Positions 1-10,799 of a stretch of 64,000 nt of DNA are shown here, piece after piece. The notes below the pieces were generated by a model, which searched no databases, had not been told where the DNA came from, and saw only the letters and a program-made list of their open reading frames with translations. Position 1 is the stretch's first letter, and each line of letters begins with the position of its first letter. A program made the translations under genes and the position numbers. This stretch comes from CAVTJL01 sp963752325 (GTDB lineage: Bacteria > Pseudomonadota > Alphaproteobacteria > Geminicoccales > Geminicoccaceae): assembly GCA_963752325.1 (NCBI GenBank), contig CAVVXU010000007.1:901583-965582 (forward strand), in the 5' to 3' direction.

Positions 1-1
1 C

Positions 2-1174
2 CTCCCGGGCGGGCTCGTCCGCCTCGCGGGCGAGGCCCGCTCGGTCGCCCTGCCGAACGGCTTCGGCAGCAAGGATCTCTGGATCACGGCAGACCGACCG
101 GAGACGCATGCGCTGAGCCTCCTCAAGGCGACGATGCGCGAGGTGCATCTGCGCAGGACGGGACGCGACCTCCTGTCCCGCACCGCCGACAATCTCTTCT
201 GGCTCGGCCGCTATGTGGAGCGCGCCGAGAGCACGATGCGCCTCCTCAGAAGCGTTCTCACGCGGCTTCTCGAGGATGCACGGCCGGAGGCCGATCCGCT
301 GGTGCTGCGCTGCCTCCTCGAGCTGGGCCTGCGCGGCGAGGCGCCGCTGCCGCCGGACGACGACACCTCGCTGGAGGCCCTCGAGTCGATCGCCGGGATC
401 TTGATGTTCGAGCCGCTGCCCTATGGCCTTAGGGAGAGCCTCGACCACGTGCATCGCACGGCGACGCTGGCGCGCGACCAGATCAGCCACGATGCCTGGC
501 GCATGCTCAACGCGCTCCATGTCGACCGGCGGTGGCGGCATCCGCAGCAGCGCGCCATGACGCGGCAGGCGCTCGAGCTGCTCGACGACGGCATCCGCGC
601 CTTGAGCGCCTTCAGCGGCACCGAATCGGAGAACATGACCCGCAACTTCGCCTGGCGCTTCCTCGGGATGGGGCGGCGCATCGAGCGGGCGGTCAACCTC
701 CTGGACCTCGTCCGCGGGCTCGTGGTCGCCGGCGGCCCCGGCATCGAGACCGACGGCAGCCTCCGCCTCCTGCTCGAGCTCGGCGACAGCTTCATGACCT
801 ACCGCTCGCGCTATCTGATGACCATCCTCCTGACACCCGTCCTCGACCTGCTGCTCGTCGACGAGACCAACCCCAGGAGCGTGGCCTATCAGCTCAGCGA
901 GCTCGACCTTCATCTGGCGCAGCTCGAGGGCGAGGCGCCGCGCCGCTCCGCCGCACAGCGGCTGGTGCTCGAGATGCTGACGGCACTGCGGCTGGCCGAG
1001 CTGACCGACCTCGCGACGGTGGATCCGGCAGGCAATCTGCCGGCGCTGTCGGCCCTGCTCGAGCGGCTCATCGACGGGCTGCCGCGGCTCTCCGACATGA
1101 TCGGGCGCAGCTACTTCGCACACGCCGAGACGGCGGTCGCCACGCTCGCCATGCGGCGCAGGGCGGCATCGTGA
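2..1174 (+). CDS. Circularly permuted ATP-grasp / alpha-E fusion protein (C-terminal part)
   Basis: The frame is open at the left edge, so the N-terminus is missing. About 45 visible residues are the tail of a circularly permuted type 2 ATP-grasp domain (NGFGSKDLW from visible residue 19). The same frame then runs without a stop into a full alpha-E helical domain of about 320 residues, starting at the hallmark NLFWLGRYVERAE (near 189-230). An internal ATG at 134 could be mistaken for a start, but the preceding residues are conserved ATP-grasp sequence, so fusion is the better reading. ATP-grasp and alpha-E proteins, with a transglutaminase, form a known conserved trio predicted to make or modify peptides; the substrate is unknown. 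The stop overlaps the transglutaminase start by 4 bp (GTGA), implying translational coupling. Confidence 0.85.
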   Translation, partial: LPGGLVRLAGEARSVALPNGFGSKDLWITADRPETHALSLLKATMREVHLRRTGRDLLSRTADNLFWLGRYVERAESTMRLLRSVLTRLLEDARPEADPLVLRCLLELGLRGEAPLPPDDDTSLEALESIAGILMFEPLPYGLRESLDHVHRTATLARDQISHDAWRMLNALHVDRRWRHPQQRAMTRQALELLDDGIRALSAFSGTESENMTRNFAWRFLGMGRRIERAVNLLDLVRGLVVAGGPGIETDGSLRLLLELGDSFMTYRSRYLMTILLTPVLDLLLVDETNPRSVAYQLSELDLHLAQLEGEAPRRSAAQRLVLEMLTALRLAELTDLATVDPAGNLPALSALLERLIDGLPRLSDMIGRSYFAHAETAVATLAMRRRAAS

Positions 1175-2073
1175 TCCTCGAGGTCCGCCATCGGACGACC
1201 TATCACTACACGCAGCCAGTCTCGATCTCGCACCATCTGCTGCGGCTGACGCCGCGCGACTCCGAGACCCAGACGCAGCGACACAGCGCCATCACCGTCG
1301 AGCCGAGCCCTCAGGTATGGAGCCCGGACGTCGACTTCTTCGGCAACCCGACACACTTTCTGACCATCCAGCAGGGCCATACGCAGCTCGTCATCGACGC
1401 CTCGAGCATCGTCGAGGTGAGCCGTCAGCGGCTGCCGGAGCCCAGCCGCACGGCGCCGTGGGAGGACGTTGTGGCGCGTCTCGCCTGCGACCGGTCGGAG
1501 GCATCGCTGATGGCGGCGCAGTACAGCTTACCCTCGCCGATCATCCCGTTCCTCACCGAGCTTCTGGCCTATGCGAGGCCGTCCTTCCCACCGGGCCGCC
1601 CGGTGCTCGAGGGTGCTCGAGAGCTCACGCACCGGATCTTCACGGATTTCGTCTATGAGCCTGGTGCAACCACCAACACCACCAGCGTCGCCGAGGCTTT
1701 CGCCCTGCGGCGCGGTGTCTGCCAGGACTTCGCCCATATCGAGATCGCCTGTCTCCGCGCGCTGGGCCTTCCCGCGCGTTATGTCAGTGGCTATCTGCTC
1801 ACGCGCCCGCCCAGGGGCAAGGAGAAGCTGATTGGTGCCGACGCCTCCCACGCATGGATCGCGGTCTGGGCCGCCGAGCAGGGCTGGGTCGACCTCGACC
1901 CGACCAACGACATGATGCCCGGCGAGGAGCACATCACGCTCGCCTGGGGCCGTGACTATGGCGATGTGAGCCCCGTGAGCGGGGTCATGTTCGGCGGCGG
2001 CGAGCACACCGTCCTCGTCGCGGTGGACGTGACGCCGCTGGGCGAGGCCTCGACCATCCGATCGACCCCATGA
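1171..2073 (+). CDS. Transglutaminase-like cysteine protease family protein
   Basis: A 300-residue protein with the bacterial transglutaminase N-terminal beta region (RHRTTYHYTQPV at 6-17) and a transglutaminase-like core. The triad is visible: Cys184 in RRGVCQDFAH, His228 in DASHAWIAVW, and Asp243 (or Asp241) in GWVDLDPTND. The GTG start at 1171 overlaps the preceding stop. Upstream in-frame Met codons lie inside the alpha-E gene and are rejected because the conserved domain begins immediately after 1171. It is the third member of the ATP-grasp/alpha-E/transglutaminase trio and probably acts as a peptidase or amidotransferase on the product of that system. It is cytoplasmic by sequence, with no signal peptide. 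The stop overlaps the next start as ATGA. Confidence 0.9.
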   Translation: MILEVRHRTTYHYTQPVSISHHLLRLTPRDSETQTQRHSAITVEPSPQVWSPDVDFFGNPTHFLTIQQGHTQLVIDASSIVEVSRQRLPEPSRTAPWEDVVARLACDRSEASLMAAQYSLPSPIIPFLTELLAYARPSFPPGRPVLEGARELTHRIFTDFVYEPGATTNTTSVAEAFALRRGVCQDFAHIEIACLRALGLPARYVSGYLLTRPPRGKEKLIGADASHAWIAVWAAEQGWVDLDPTNDMMPGEEHITLAWGRDYGDVSPVSGVMFGGGEHTVLVAVDVTPLGEASTIRSTP

Positions 2074-2909
2074 TGCTGTCAGCAGCAGCCGTCGTCGGCC
2101 TGACCGGTGTGGCTCTCGCAGGCTATGCGGGGCTGGTGGAGCCTCGCCTTTTGAGCCTGCGGCGCGTCTCGATATCGACTCCCCGCTGGCTCCCCGGCTG
2201 GCCGCCGCTGCGCATCGCCATCCTGGCGGACCTGCACGCCGCTTGGCCTCACGTGACCGCCGCCCGGCTGGCGAGCATCGCCCGGCGGATCGTCGCCGCA
2301 GGGCCCGACATCGTCGTTCTACCGGGCGACTTCGTCAGCACCCGAACGCAGGGCGTCATCCCGATCGCGATCGAGACCATCGCCCGCGCGCTGGCGCCGC
2401 TCGCCGCCGCGATCCCGAGCTTCGCCGTGCTCGGCAACCACGACTACGACCTGGGAGGCCGCCGGGTGCATGCCGCGCTCGAGGAGGTCGGTATCGAGAT
2501 GCTCCAGAACCGGGCGCGCCCGGTGACCTGGGGCGGCGACGCCTTCTGGCTGGCGGGCATCGCCTGCATGCGCTCGGGCCGCGCCGACCTGCGCCGCGCC
2601 TTGCGCGATGTCCCCGCGGCCGGACCGGCGATCCTACTTTCGCACATTCCTGACATCTTCCCGAAGGTGCCGGATGCGGTGGTGCTCACCGTCTCGGGCC
2701 ATACCCATGGCGGCCAGATCCGACTCCCGCTGCTTGGCCCGCTCGTGACAATGAGCCGTCTGCCGCGCAACATGACGCGCGGCCTTCACATCGACGGAGA
2801 GCGTCATCTCTACGTCAGCAGCGGCATCGGCACCTCAGGGCTGCCGTTCCGCTTCGGCGTTCGCCCCGAGGTGACGATGCTGACCATCCAAGGGACGGGC
2901 ACGGCATGA
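2070..2909 (+). CDS. Metallophosphoesterase (YaeI-like)
   Basis: A 279-residue calcineurin-like phosphoesterase. Metal-binding motifs appear in order: ADLHA (around residue 53), LPGDFVS (around 86), LGNHDYD (around 118) and SGHTHGGQI (around 210). The start has a hydrophobic stretch (residues 2-24), which fits the membrane-anchored YaeI-type phosphodiesterases acting on lipid or UDP-linked substrates. The family's aspartate in the first motif is usually D-x-H, and here D-L-H is intact. It overlaps the transglutaminase by 4 bp and the RidA gene by 4 bp, so it sits inside one transcription unit. The exact substrate cannot be told from sequence. Confidence 0.9.
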   Translation: MMLSAAAVVGLTGVALAGYAGLVEPRLLSLRRVSISTPRWLPGWPPLRIAILADLHAAWPHVTAARLASIARRIVAAGPDIVVLPGDFVSTRTQGVIPIAIETIARALAPLAAAIPSFAVLGNHDYDLGGRRVHAALEEVGIEMLQNRARPVTWGGDAFWLAGIACMRSGRADLRRALRDVPAAGPAILLSHIPDIFPKVPDAVVLTVSGHTHGGQIRLPLLGPLVTMSRLPRNMTRGLHIDGERHLYVSSGIGTSGLPFRFGVRPEVTMLTIQGTGTA

Positions 2910-3292
2910 CCCGCCGCGCCATCAGCCCGGCGGCGCTGCACCCGCCCTTCGGCCGTTACAGCCCGGGCATGCTGATCGAGGGCGTGTCGGATCTCCTGCT
3001 GCTCTCCGGCCTGCTCGGCATCCGGCCCGACGGCTCGATCCCCGAGAGCGTCGAGGAGCAGACGGCGGTTATTCTGGAAAGCATCGACGCCAGCCTGCGC
3101 GAGGTCGGCCTCGCACGCTCGGATCTGCTTCGCCTCTCGACCTTCATCACCGAGGCCGACGACCGCCTGCCCTACATGCGGCTGCGCGACGCCTGGGTCG
3201 CCGACCCGCCACCCGCCTCGACCCTGATCGTCGTCAAGGCGCTGGCCCTCCCCGCCTTCAAGATCGAGATCGAGGCGATCGCCGGGCGCTGA
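2906..3292 (+). CDS. RidA / YjgF family protein
   Basis: A 128-residue protein matching the RidA (YER057c/YjgF/UK114) length and fold. It has the conserved stretches LLLSGLLGIRPDGSIPE and VVKALALPAFKIEIEAIA at the C-terminus. RidA proteins hydrolyse reactive enamine/imine intermediates released by PLP enzymes. The classical catalytic Arg in the final third lies in a segment that here reads PPASTLIVVKAL, so Arg seems to be replaced; this may be one of the Rid subfamilies without classical deaminase activity. It starts in the ATGA overlap with the phosphoesterase and is followed after 4 bp by a reductase. Confidence 0.85.
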   Translation: MTRRAISPAALHPPFGRYSPGMLIEGVSDLLLLSGLLGIRPDGSIPESVEEQTAVILESIDASLREVGLARSDLLRLSTFITEADDRLPYMRLRDAWVADPPPASTLIVVKALALPAFKIEIEAIAGR

Positions 3293-3296
3293 CGAC

Positions 3297-3881
3297 ATGC
3301 GGGTCCTCTATCTCTACTGCCATCCGCTGCCCGAAAGCTTTCACGCCGGCATACGGGCCCGGGCGCTGGCCGGTCTCGCGACGGCCGGCCATGCGGTCGA
3401 CATTCTCGACCTCTACGCCGAGGGCTTCGATCCCGTGCTGGGTGCCGAGGAGCGTCGCCGCTATCACGACACGACGGCGAACCGGCGGGGTCTCGAGCGC
3501 TGGATCGCGCGGCTCGAGCAGGCAGATGGCCTTGTGGTCCAGTTCCCGACCTGGTGCTTCGGGCCGCCGGCCATGCTGAAGGGCTTCCTCGACCGCGTGC
3601 TGATCCCGGGTGTCGCCTTCGACCTCTCGGACCCGGCCCATGTGCGGCCCCTGCTCGGCCACATCCGGCGCCTTGCCGGCGTCGTCACCTATGGCCAGCC
3701 GCGGCTACGGGCTATGCTGATGAGCGACCCGCCGCGGCGCATCGTCACGCGCTATCTGCCCCGACTCATCGCCAGGGACGGCAGGTCCACCTACCATGCG
3801 CTCTACCACATGAACGTCGCCTCGCAGTCGGTTCGGCGGCGCTTCCTGGATCGGGTCGAGACGGAGATGGCCCGCTTCTGA
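3297..3881 (+). CDS. NAD(P)H-dependent oxidoreductase, flavodoxin-like fold (copy 1)
   Basis: A 194-residue protein of the NAD(P)H dehydrogenase (quinone)/KefF-MdaB family. The N-terminal beta strand and phosphate loop read LYLYCHPLPESFHAGI; the central FMN-site segment reads LVVQFPTWCFGPPAMLKGFLDRVL, typical of this family. It probably uses FMN or FAD to reduce quinones or electrophiles with NAD(P)H in the cytoplasm. Its stop overlaps the start of a second, similar gene by one base (TGATG). The tandem pair has the same length and motif order, which suggests a local duplication followed by divergence. Confidence 0.88.
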   Translation: MRVLYLYCHPLPESFHAGIRARALAGLATAGHAVDILDLYAEGFDPVLGAEERRRYHDTTANRRGLERWIARLEQADGLVVQFPTWCFGPPAMLKGFLDRVLIPGVAFDLSDPAHVRPLLGHIRRLAGVVTYGQPRLRAMLMSDPPRRIVTRYLPRLIARDGRSTYHALYHMNVASQSVRRRFLDRVETEMARF

Positions 3882-4468
3882 TGCGCATCCTCGTCGTCTA
3901 CGCGCATCCCGTACCGGAGAGCTTCGTCGCGTCGATCTATCGTCTGACGTTGGCGACGCTGGAGGCGCAGGGCCACGAGGTACGGGGTCTCGATCTCTAC
4001 GCGTCCGGCTTCGAGCCGGCGCTTTCGCGGCGCGAGCGCGAGACCTATCACGACGAGAGCGCCAACCAGCGGGGGATCGAGGAACAGATCGGGCATGTGC
4101 GCTGGGCGGAAGGCATCATCTTCGTCTACCCGACCTGGTGGTACTCGCTCCCGGCCATGCTGAAAGGCTGGCTCGATCGCATCTGGGTCCCGGGCGTCGC
4201 CTTCAAGCTTCCAAGCGATGGCGGGCCCATCAGGCCGCTGATGACCCATATCCGGCTGGTCGCCGGCATCTCCACCTACGGCTCGCCATGGTGGCTGATC
4301 CGCTGGATCGGGGATCCCGGGCGCCGCATCATCACGATGGGGCTCAAATGGCTCTGCGCGCCCGGTTGCAGGAGCTTCTGGCTGGGCCTCCACCGCATGG
4401 ACAGCATCACGCCGGAGCGTCGCCGCGCCTTTCTGGCACGCGTCCGGCGTCGTCTCGATCGCCTCTAG
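3881..4468 (+). CDS. NAD(P)H-dependent oxidoreductase, flavodoxin-like fold (copy 2)
   Basis: A 195-residue paralogue of the preceding gene. Matching landmarks are VVYAHPVPESFVASI at the N-terminus, IFVYPTWWYSLPAMLKGWLDRIW in the middle and GVAFKL after it. The second copy has the canonical PTWWYS, while the first has PTWCFG, so the two active-site walls differ and different substrates are likely. The ATG start is embedded in the preceding stop. No further gene follows for about 200 bp, so this probably ends the operon that begins upstream of the window. Confidence 0.88.
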   Translation: MRILVVYAHPVPESFVASIYRLTLATLEAQGHEVRGLDLYASGFEPALSRRERETYHDESANQRGIEEQIGHVRWAEGIIFVYPTWWYSLPAMLKGWLDRIWVPGVAFKLPSDGGPIRPLMTHIRLVAGISTYGSPWWLIRWIGDPGRRIITMGLKWLCAPGCRSFWLGLHRMDSITPERRRAFLARVRRRLDRL

Positions 4469-4671
4469 GCCACGGCCCGACTCGGCCAGGAGCGGAATTG
4501 GGACGCCGCCACTGGACGATGGACTCCGCCCGACCGCGACGCTACACGAAGTCCGCCCGCGACTTGGGGGATTCTCCGCCGGGCTTTCTGAAAAATCGTC
4601 TCGACGGGCCCGAGCCACCGCTACCGAGCGGTATCGCAAAAGAGGCTCGCGCTAGCGGGGATAGAGGGTCG

Positions 4672-6786
<2,115 letters not shown>

Positions 6787-6796
6787 GCTTGCTGTC

Positions 6797-6836
6797 GAGC
6801 GCCCTTCGTCGGAGCCGTTCCCGACGAAGGGCGCTC
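6797..6836 (+). terminator. Bidirectional terminator-like hairpin after hppA
   Basis: A perfect 16-bp inverted repeat (6797-6812 and 6821-6836) separated by an 8-nt loop, immediately between the hppA stop and the stop of the convergent BamE-like gene. There is no U-tract, so it may work by stem strength, with Rho, or as an mRNA stabiliser. Because it is a perfect dyad between two convergent genes it could serve both strands. Confidence 0.75.
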
Positions 6837-6847
6837 AGCCGCTTCGC

Positions 6848-7351
6848 CTACCCGCCGGGAACGCCGCTGCCCGGCGAGGTCGACCTGCCGCCGCCGACCG
6901 GCGGGGCCGAGGGGTTGAAGCGGCCGAGGTTGCCGAAGAACTCCTGCAGCATCGTTTGATCCGAGCCCGGTGCTGGCGTCTTGTTGGGGTCGGGCACGAT
7001 GTTCTGGGCCTGCTGAAGATCGTGCTTCCTTATGTCCTTCACGATGCCCTTGTCGTCGAAGGTGATCTCGACCACGTTCTGCGACACGACGCTCTGCAGA
7101 TGGTAGGTTTCCTGCTCGGTGCGCTGACTGATGTAGTACCAGCGGTCATCGTTGAAGGCCCCCATCGAGGACGGCGAGCCCATCAGGGTGGAGACCTGCT
7201 CGCGGCTGGTCACGCCCGGAACGATCTGGGCGAGCGCGGTGTCGTCCATCCGATAGCCGCGATTGGCCACAGTGGGTGAGCACGCACCGGCGAGAAGAGC
7301 CAGCGCGACGATGGCTGACATTGGAGCACGAGATCGACGGCCACGCGTCAT
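6848..7351 (-). CDS. bamE: Outer membrane assembly lipoprotein, SmpA/OmlA (BamE-like)
   Basis: A 167-residue lipoprotein. The chosen ATG at 7351 gives a short basic N-terminus, a hydrophobic segment and a lipobox ending LAGAC; longer in-frame starts (to 7483) add Arg-rich sequence unlike a signal peptide. Residues about 40-105 form the SmpA/OmlA domain (PGVTSREQV, LMGSPSS, WYYISQ, ITFDDKG). The tail is Pro/Gly-rich. BamE supports the BAM complex that folds outer-membrane beta-barrel proteins. It is divergent from the cytochrome chaperone gene (46 bp between starts) and convergent with hppA. Confidence 0.9.
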   Translation of the reverse strand: MTRGRRSRAPMSAIVALALLAGACSPTVANRGYRMDDTALAQIVPGVTSREQVSTLMGSPSSMGAFNDDRWYYISQRTEQETYHLQSVVSQNVVEITFDDKGIVKDIRKHDLQQAQNIVPDPNKTPAPGSDQTMLQEFFGNLGRFNPSAPPVGGGRSTSPGSGVPGG

Positions 7352-7397
7352 CAGCGGCCTCCGGCAAGGGTCGTTCACGGAGGATCGGGTAGCACGG

Positions 7398-8021
7398 ATG
7401 ACGGAGACACAACAGGCTCCAGGCCTGCGTGGCTGGTGGACGAAGCGACGCGAGGCCGACCGCGCCGCGAAGCGTCGACGCAAAACCGCGCTCGACCTCT
7501 ACCTGCGGATCGTCAGGCATAGCCGCCTTGCGCTATTCTATGCCGAATGGGGCGTGCCCGATACGCGCGACGGACGGTTCGAGATGATCGGCCTGCACGC
7601 AGCGCTGTTGATGCGCCGCCTGCGCGCCGAGGGTAGGGAGGGCCAGGAGCTGGCCCAGGCTCTGTTCGACGTGATGTTCGTCGACATGGATCATGCGCTG
7701 CGTGAGATCGGTGTGGGCGACCTTTCGGTCGGCAAGTATGTCAAGAGCATGGCGCAGACCTTCTTTGCTCGGGCGCATGCCCTCGACGCGCCGCTCGCCG
7801 CTGCCGACGTCGGGGCGGTTGCCGAGGTGCTGACCCGCAATGTCTATGTCACGGGCACGGAGCCCTCGAAGGCTGCCGTCCTCTCCTTGGCCCACTATCT
7901 CGTCGATCAATGGGCGACGTTGGAACGGCAGCCCGGCGAGCGCCTGCTCGCTGGCTCGCTGGATCTCGCTTTGCCCGCGGGCTCGGGCGCAACGATGGGC
8001 GTTGACCCGGACGGCCGATGA
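7398..8021 (+). CDS. Ubiquinol-cytochrome c chaperone family protein (CBP3-like)
   Basis: A 207-residue protein of the Cbp3/ubiquinol-cytochrome c chaperone family, which assists assembly of cytochrome b in the bc1 complex. Characteristic segments are ALFYAEWGVPDTRDGRFEMI (about 50-70), LFDVMFVDMDHALREIGVGD and VGKYVKSMAQTFFAR. ATG 7398 was chosen since conserved sequence follows closely; the frame stays open further upstream to 7263, but that would overlap the divergent bamE start. The position between bamE and DUF177 is the usual alphaproteobacterial arrangement. Confidence 0.9.
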   Translation: MTETQQAPGLRGWWTKRREADRAAKRRRKTALDLYLRIVRHSRLALFYAEWGVPDTRDGRFEMIGLHAALLMRRLRAEGREGQELAQALFDVMFVDMDHALREIGVGDLSVGKYVKSMAQTFFARAHALDAPLAAADVGAVAEVLTRNVYVTGTEPSKAAVLSLAHYLVDQWATLERQPGERLLAGSLDLALPAGSGATMGVDPDGR

Positions 8022-8129
8022 GCTCTAGCCTCCAGCGCCCTTCATCGGACCCACCGCGCCGGGACGCAGGCCGCAGCTGCTGCCCTCGCCGCCCGCCAAT
8101 GCGCCTCCCCTAGCGATCAGGGGGATCAG

Positions 8130-8672
8130 TTGACCACGGAACCGGAATTCTCGAGACGATATGCCGTCGACCGCGTCAGCGTGGCCGGCATCCATTTCGA
8201 TGTCTCCGCCGGCGCCGAGGAGCGCGCCGCGCTCCTGCAGCGTCTCGAGCTGGCGTCGCTGGGGCGGCTCGAGGCCTCCGGCATGATCGAGAGGTGTGAC
8301 GACGGACTCGTGATCGCCCTCCGCTGCCACATCCGGGCCGAGCTCGAGCAGGTCTGCGTGGTGACGGCGGAGCCGGTCCCGGTGGCGCTCGACCTCGAGG
8401 TCGAGCGCCTCTTTCTTCCTGCCGGCATCAATCACGCTGCGGCTGAGGACGGGTTGCAGGAGATCGCCCTCTCGCCGGAGCTCGACGAGCCGGATCCCCT
8501 CACCTCTCCCTTCCTCGACATCGGTGAGGTCATCGCCGAGGAGATCGCGTTGGCGCTCGACCCCTACCCCCATGCGCCGGATGCGGATCGGGTCCTCGCG
8601 GAGGTGAATCGTGCGGCCGAGCCCGAGGGGCCGTTCGCCGCCCTTGCCGCGCTCCGCGGACAGGCGCATTGA
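8130..8672 (+). CDS. DUF177 (YceD-like) protein
   Basis: A 180-residue YceD/DUF177 protein. The domain's core with the single Cys reads LRCHIRAELEQVCVVTAEPV (window about 8322-8385); the acidic C-terminal half has PLTSPFLDIGEVIAEEIALALDPYP. The start appears to be TTG at 8130, preceded by a GGGGGAT-type ribosome site at 8118-8124; no ATG exists near the domain start. In many bacteria this gene precedes rpmF and is implicated in 23S rRNA/ribosome maturation; here rpmF is absent and only 105 bp separate it from plsX. Confidence 0.88.
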   Translation: MTTEPEFSRRYAVDRVSVAGIHFDVSAGAEERAALLQRLELASLGRLEASGMIERCDDGLVIALRCHIRAELEQVCVVTAEPVPVALDLEVERLFLPAGINHAAAEDGLQEIALSPELDEPDPLTSPFLDIGEVIAEEIALALDPYPHAPDADRVLAEVNRAAEPEGPFAALAALRGQAH

Positions 8673-8777
8673 GGCACGCACGGAGACGGCGGCAGCGAGG
8701 ATGATGACAGGTGGAACGATAGGGCAGCGGCCCGCATCGGTCGGGGTGGCCGGTCTCCCGACGTGGGACGGACGACA

Positions 8778-9821
8778 ATGCCGCTGGCGATAGCGCTCGA
8801 CGGCATGGGTGGCGATCATGCGCCCGAGATCGTCGTCGAGGGCGCTGCGATCGCGCGCCGACGGTCGCCCGAGCTGAGCTTTCTCCTTTTCGGTGACGAG
8901 CAGCAGCTCGGTCCACTCCTGCGCCGTCAGCCAGCGCTCGAGGGCGCCGTCGAGCTGCGCCACACTCCCGAGTTCGTGTCCGGCGACGAGAAGCCCTCGC
9001 ACGCGCTCCGCCATGCTCGCAACTCGAGCATGCGGCTCATGATCGACGCGGTGAAGGACGGGCAGGCCGCGGCTGCCGTCTCGGCCGGCAACACCGGCGC
9101 CCTGATGGCGATGGCGAAGGTCGTGCTGAAGACCCTTCCGGGCATCGACCGGCCAGCGATCTGCGGCATCTTCCCCTCGCGGACCAAGCCCGTGGTGGCG
9201 CTGGACCTCGGGGCGAACATCGACTGCGATGCCGAGCATCTGGTCCAGTTCGCCGTGATGGGCGAGGTCTTCGCCCGTCTGATCTTCGGGGTCGCCAAGC
9301 CCGGCGTCGGCCTGCTCAACGTCGGCACGGAGGAGCAGAAGGGCGACGAGGTGGTGCGGGAGGCCGCGGCCCTTCTGCGCGACAGCAACCTCCACATCGA
9401 CTTTCGCGGCTTCGTCGAGGGCAACGACGTCATCGACGGCTCGATCGACGTCGTCGTGACCGACGGCTTCACCGGCAACGTGGCCCTCAAGATCGCCGAG
9501 GGCACGGCACGGATGATGATCGAGGCGCTGGGCCGGTCGTTCCGAAGCAGCTGGCGCGGCAAGCTCGGCTATCTGATCGCCAAGCCGGCGCTCCGCAGCC
9601 TGCGCGATCGCTTCGACCCGCGCCTGCACAACGGCGCCATGTTCCTCGGCGTGAACGGTGTCGTGGTGAAGAGCCACGGCGGCACGGATGCCATCGGCTT
9701 CGGCGCTGCCATCGGCGTCGCGGCCGACCTCGTCAAGCAGCACACGAACGACCGGATCATCGAGGAGATCCGAGCCGTCTACACCAAGCCCGCCGCTGCT
9801 GAGCGGGCGGCAGCCTCCTAG
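8778..9821 (+). CDS. plsX: Phosphate acyltransferase PlsX
   Basis: A 347-residue PlsX, which converts acyl-ACP to acyl-phosphate for phospholipid synthesis. The N-terminus IALDGMGGDHAPEIVVEGA is diagnostic; also present are SAGNTGALMA, the GANIDCDAEHLVQFA region and VVTDGFTGNVALKIAEG. ATG 8778 fits the family start; a GTG 15 bp upstream adds only five unconserved residues. The enzyme is peripheral to the cytoplasmic membrane. It is followed after 6 bp by fabH, an arrangement that couples phospholipid and fatty-acid initiation enzymes. Confidence 0.97.
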   Translation: MPLAIALDGMGGDHAPEIVVEGAAIARRRSPELSFLLFGDEQQLGPLLRRQPALEGAVELRHTPEFVSGDEKPSHALRHARNSSMRLMIDAVKDGQAAAAVSAGNTGALMAMAKVVLKTLPGIDRPAICGIFPSRTKPVVALDLGANIDCDAEHLVQFAVMGEVFARLIFGVAKPGVGLLNVGTEEQKGDEVVREAAALLRDSNLHIDFRGFVEGNDVIDGSIDVVVTDGFTGNVALKIAEGTARMMIEALGRSFRSSWRGKLGYLIAKPALRSLRDRFDPRLHNGAMFLGVNGVVVKSHGGTDAIGFGAAIGVAADLVKQHTNDRIIEEIRAVYTKPAAAERAAAS

Positions 9822-9827
9822 GACAGC

Positions 9828-10799
9828 ATGATACGATCGGTTGTTCGCGGCGTCGGCGCGTATCTGCCTTCGCGCATTGTCACAAACGACGATCTGGCCG
9901 AGAGCCTGGACACGTCGGATGCATGGATCCGTGATCGCACCGGAATCCGCGAGCGACGCATCGCGGCAGAGGGCGAGCTGACCTCCGACCTCGCCGTCGC
10001 CGCCGCGCGAAGGGCCCTTGAGCGGGCGGAGGTGTCGCCGACGAGCGTCGATCTCTTGATCCTCGCCACCTCCACGCCGGACAACACGTTCCCGGCGACG
10101 GCGGCGGCTGTTCAGCGCAAGCTCGACATGCCACCCGCGATCGTCTTCGACCAGCAGGCGGTGTGCGCCGGCTTTCCCTACGCGCTGGCGACCGCCGACG
10201 CCTATCTCCGGGTCGGCCTCGCCCGCCGGGCGCTCGTCATCGGGGCGGAGACCTTCTCGCGCATCCTCGACTGGACGGACCGCTCGACCTGCGTCCTGTT
10301 CGGCGACGGCGCCGGTGCCGTCGTGCTCGATGCCGTCGAGCAGCCCGCCGGCAACGATGCCCGCGGCATCCTGGCGGTGCGCCTCGGCGCCGACGGCCGC
10401 GACTATGAGAGCCTCTATGTCGATGGAGGGCCCTCCTCGACCGGCACCGTGGGCCACGTCCGGATGAATGGGCGGGAGGTCTTCCGGCAGGCGGTGCAGC
10501 GGCTGGCGGCCAGCGGCGAGGAGGTTTTGGCCATGTGCGGCCTGAACGTCGCTGCCCTGGACTGGATGGTCCCGCACCAGGCCAATCTTCGGATCATCGA
10601 CGCGGTGGGGCGACGCCTCGACATCGACCCGTCGCGGGTCGTCGTCACCGTCGATCGGCACGCCAACACCTCGGCGGCCTCGATCCCATTGGCCCTCGAC
10701 GCCGCGGTTGCGGACGGCCGCCTGAAGCCTGGGCATCTCATCCTCGTCAATGCGCTGGGGGGCGGGTTCGCCTGGGGGGCAGCGCTCATCCGCTGGTAG
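9828..10799 (+). CDS. fabH: 3-oxoacyl-ACP synthase III (KAS III)
   Basis: A 323-residue FabH initiating fatty-acid elongation from acetyl-CoA and malonyl-ACP. The Cys-His-Asn triad is visible: Cys113 in QQAVCAGFPYAL, His in DWMVPHQANLRIID and Asn in VDRHANTSAASIP. The C-terminal glycine loop ALGGGFAWGAALI is intact. The residue after the active-site Cys is Ala-Gly-Phe-Pro rather than the commoner Ser-Gly-Phe-x, a minor variation. It sits directly behind plsX and about 90 bp before ihfA, whose leader carries the only gap in this run. Confidence 0.97.
   Translation: MIRSVVRGVGAYLPSRIVTNDDLAESLDTSDAWIRDRTGIRERRIAAEGELTSDLAVAAARRALERAEVSPTSVDLLILATSTPDNTFPATAAAVQRKLDMPPAIVFDQQAVCAGFPYALATADAYLRVGLARRALVIGAETFSRILDWTDRSTCVLFGDGAGAVVLDAVEQPAGNDARGILAVRLGADGRDYESLYVDGGPSSTGTVGHVRMNGREVFRQAVQRLAASGEEVLAMCGLNVAALDWMVPHQANLRIIDAVGRRLDIDPSRVVVTVDRHANTSAASIPLALDAAVADGRLKPGHLILVNALGGGFAWGAALIRW

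Noticed and set aside
4469..4671. Riboswitch or pyrophosphate-responsive leader before hppA
   Set aside because: The 203-bp leader has no recognisable aptamer fold or conserved motif.
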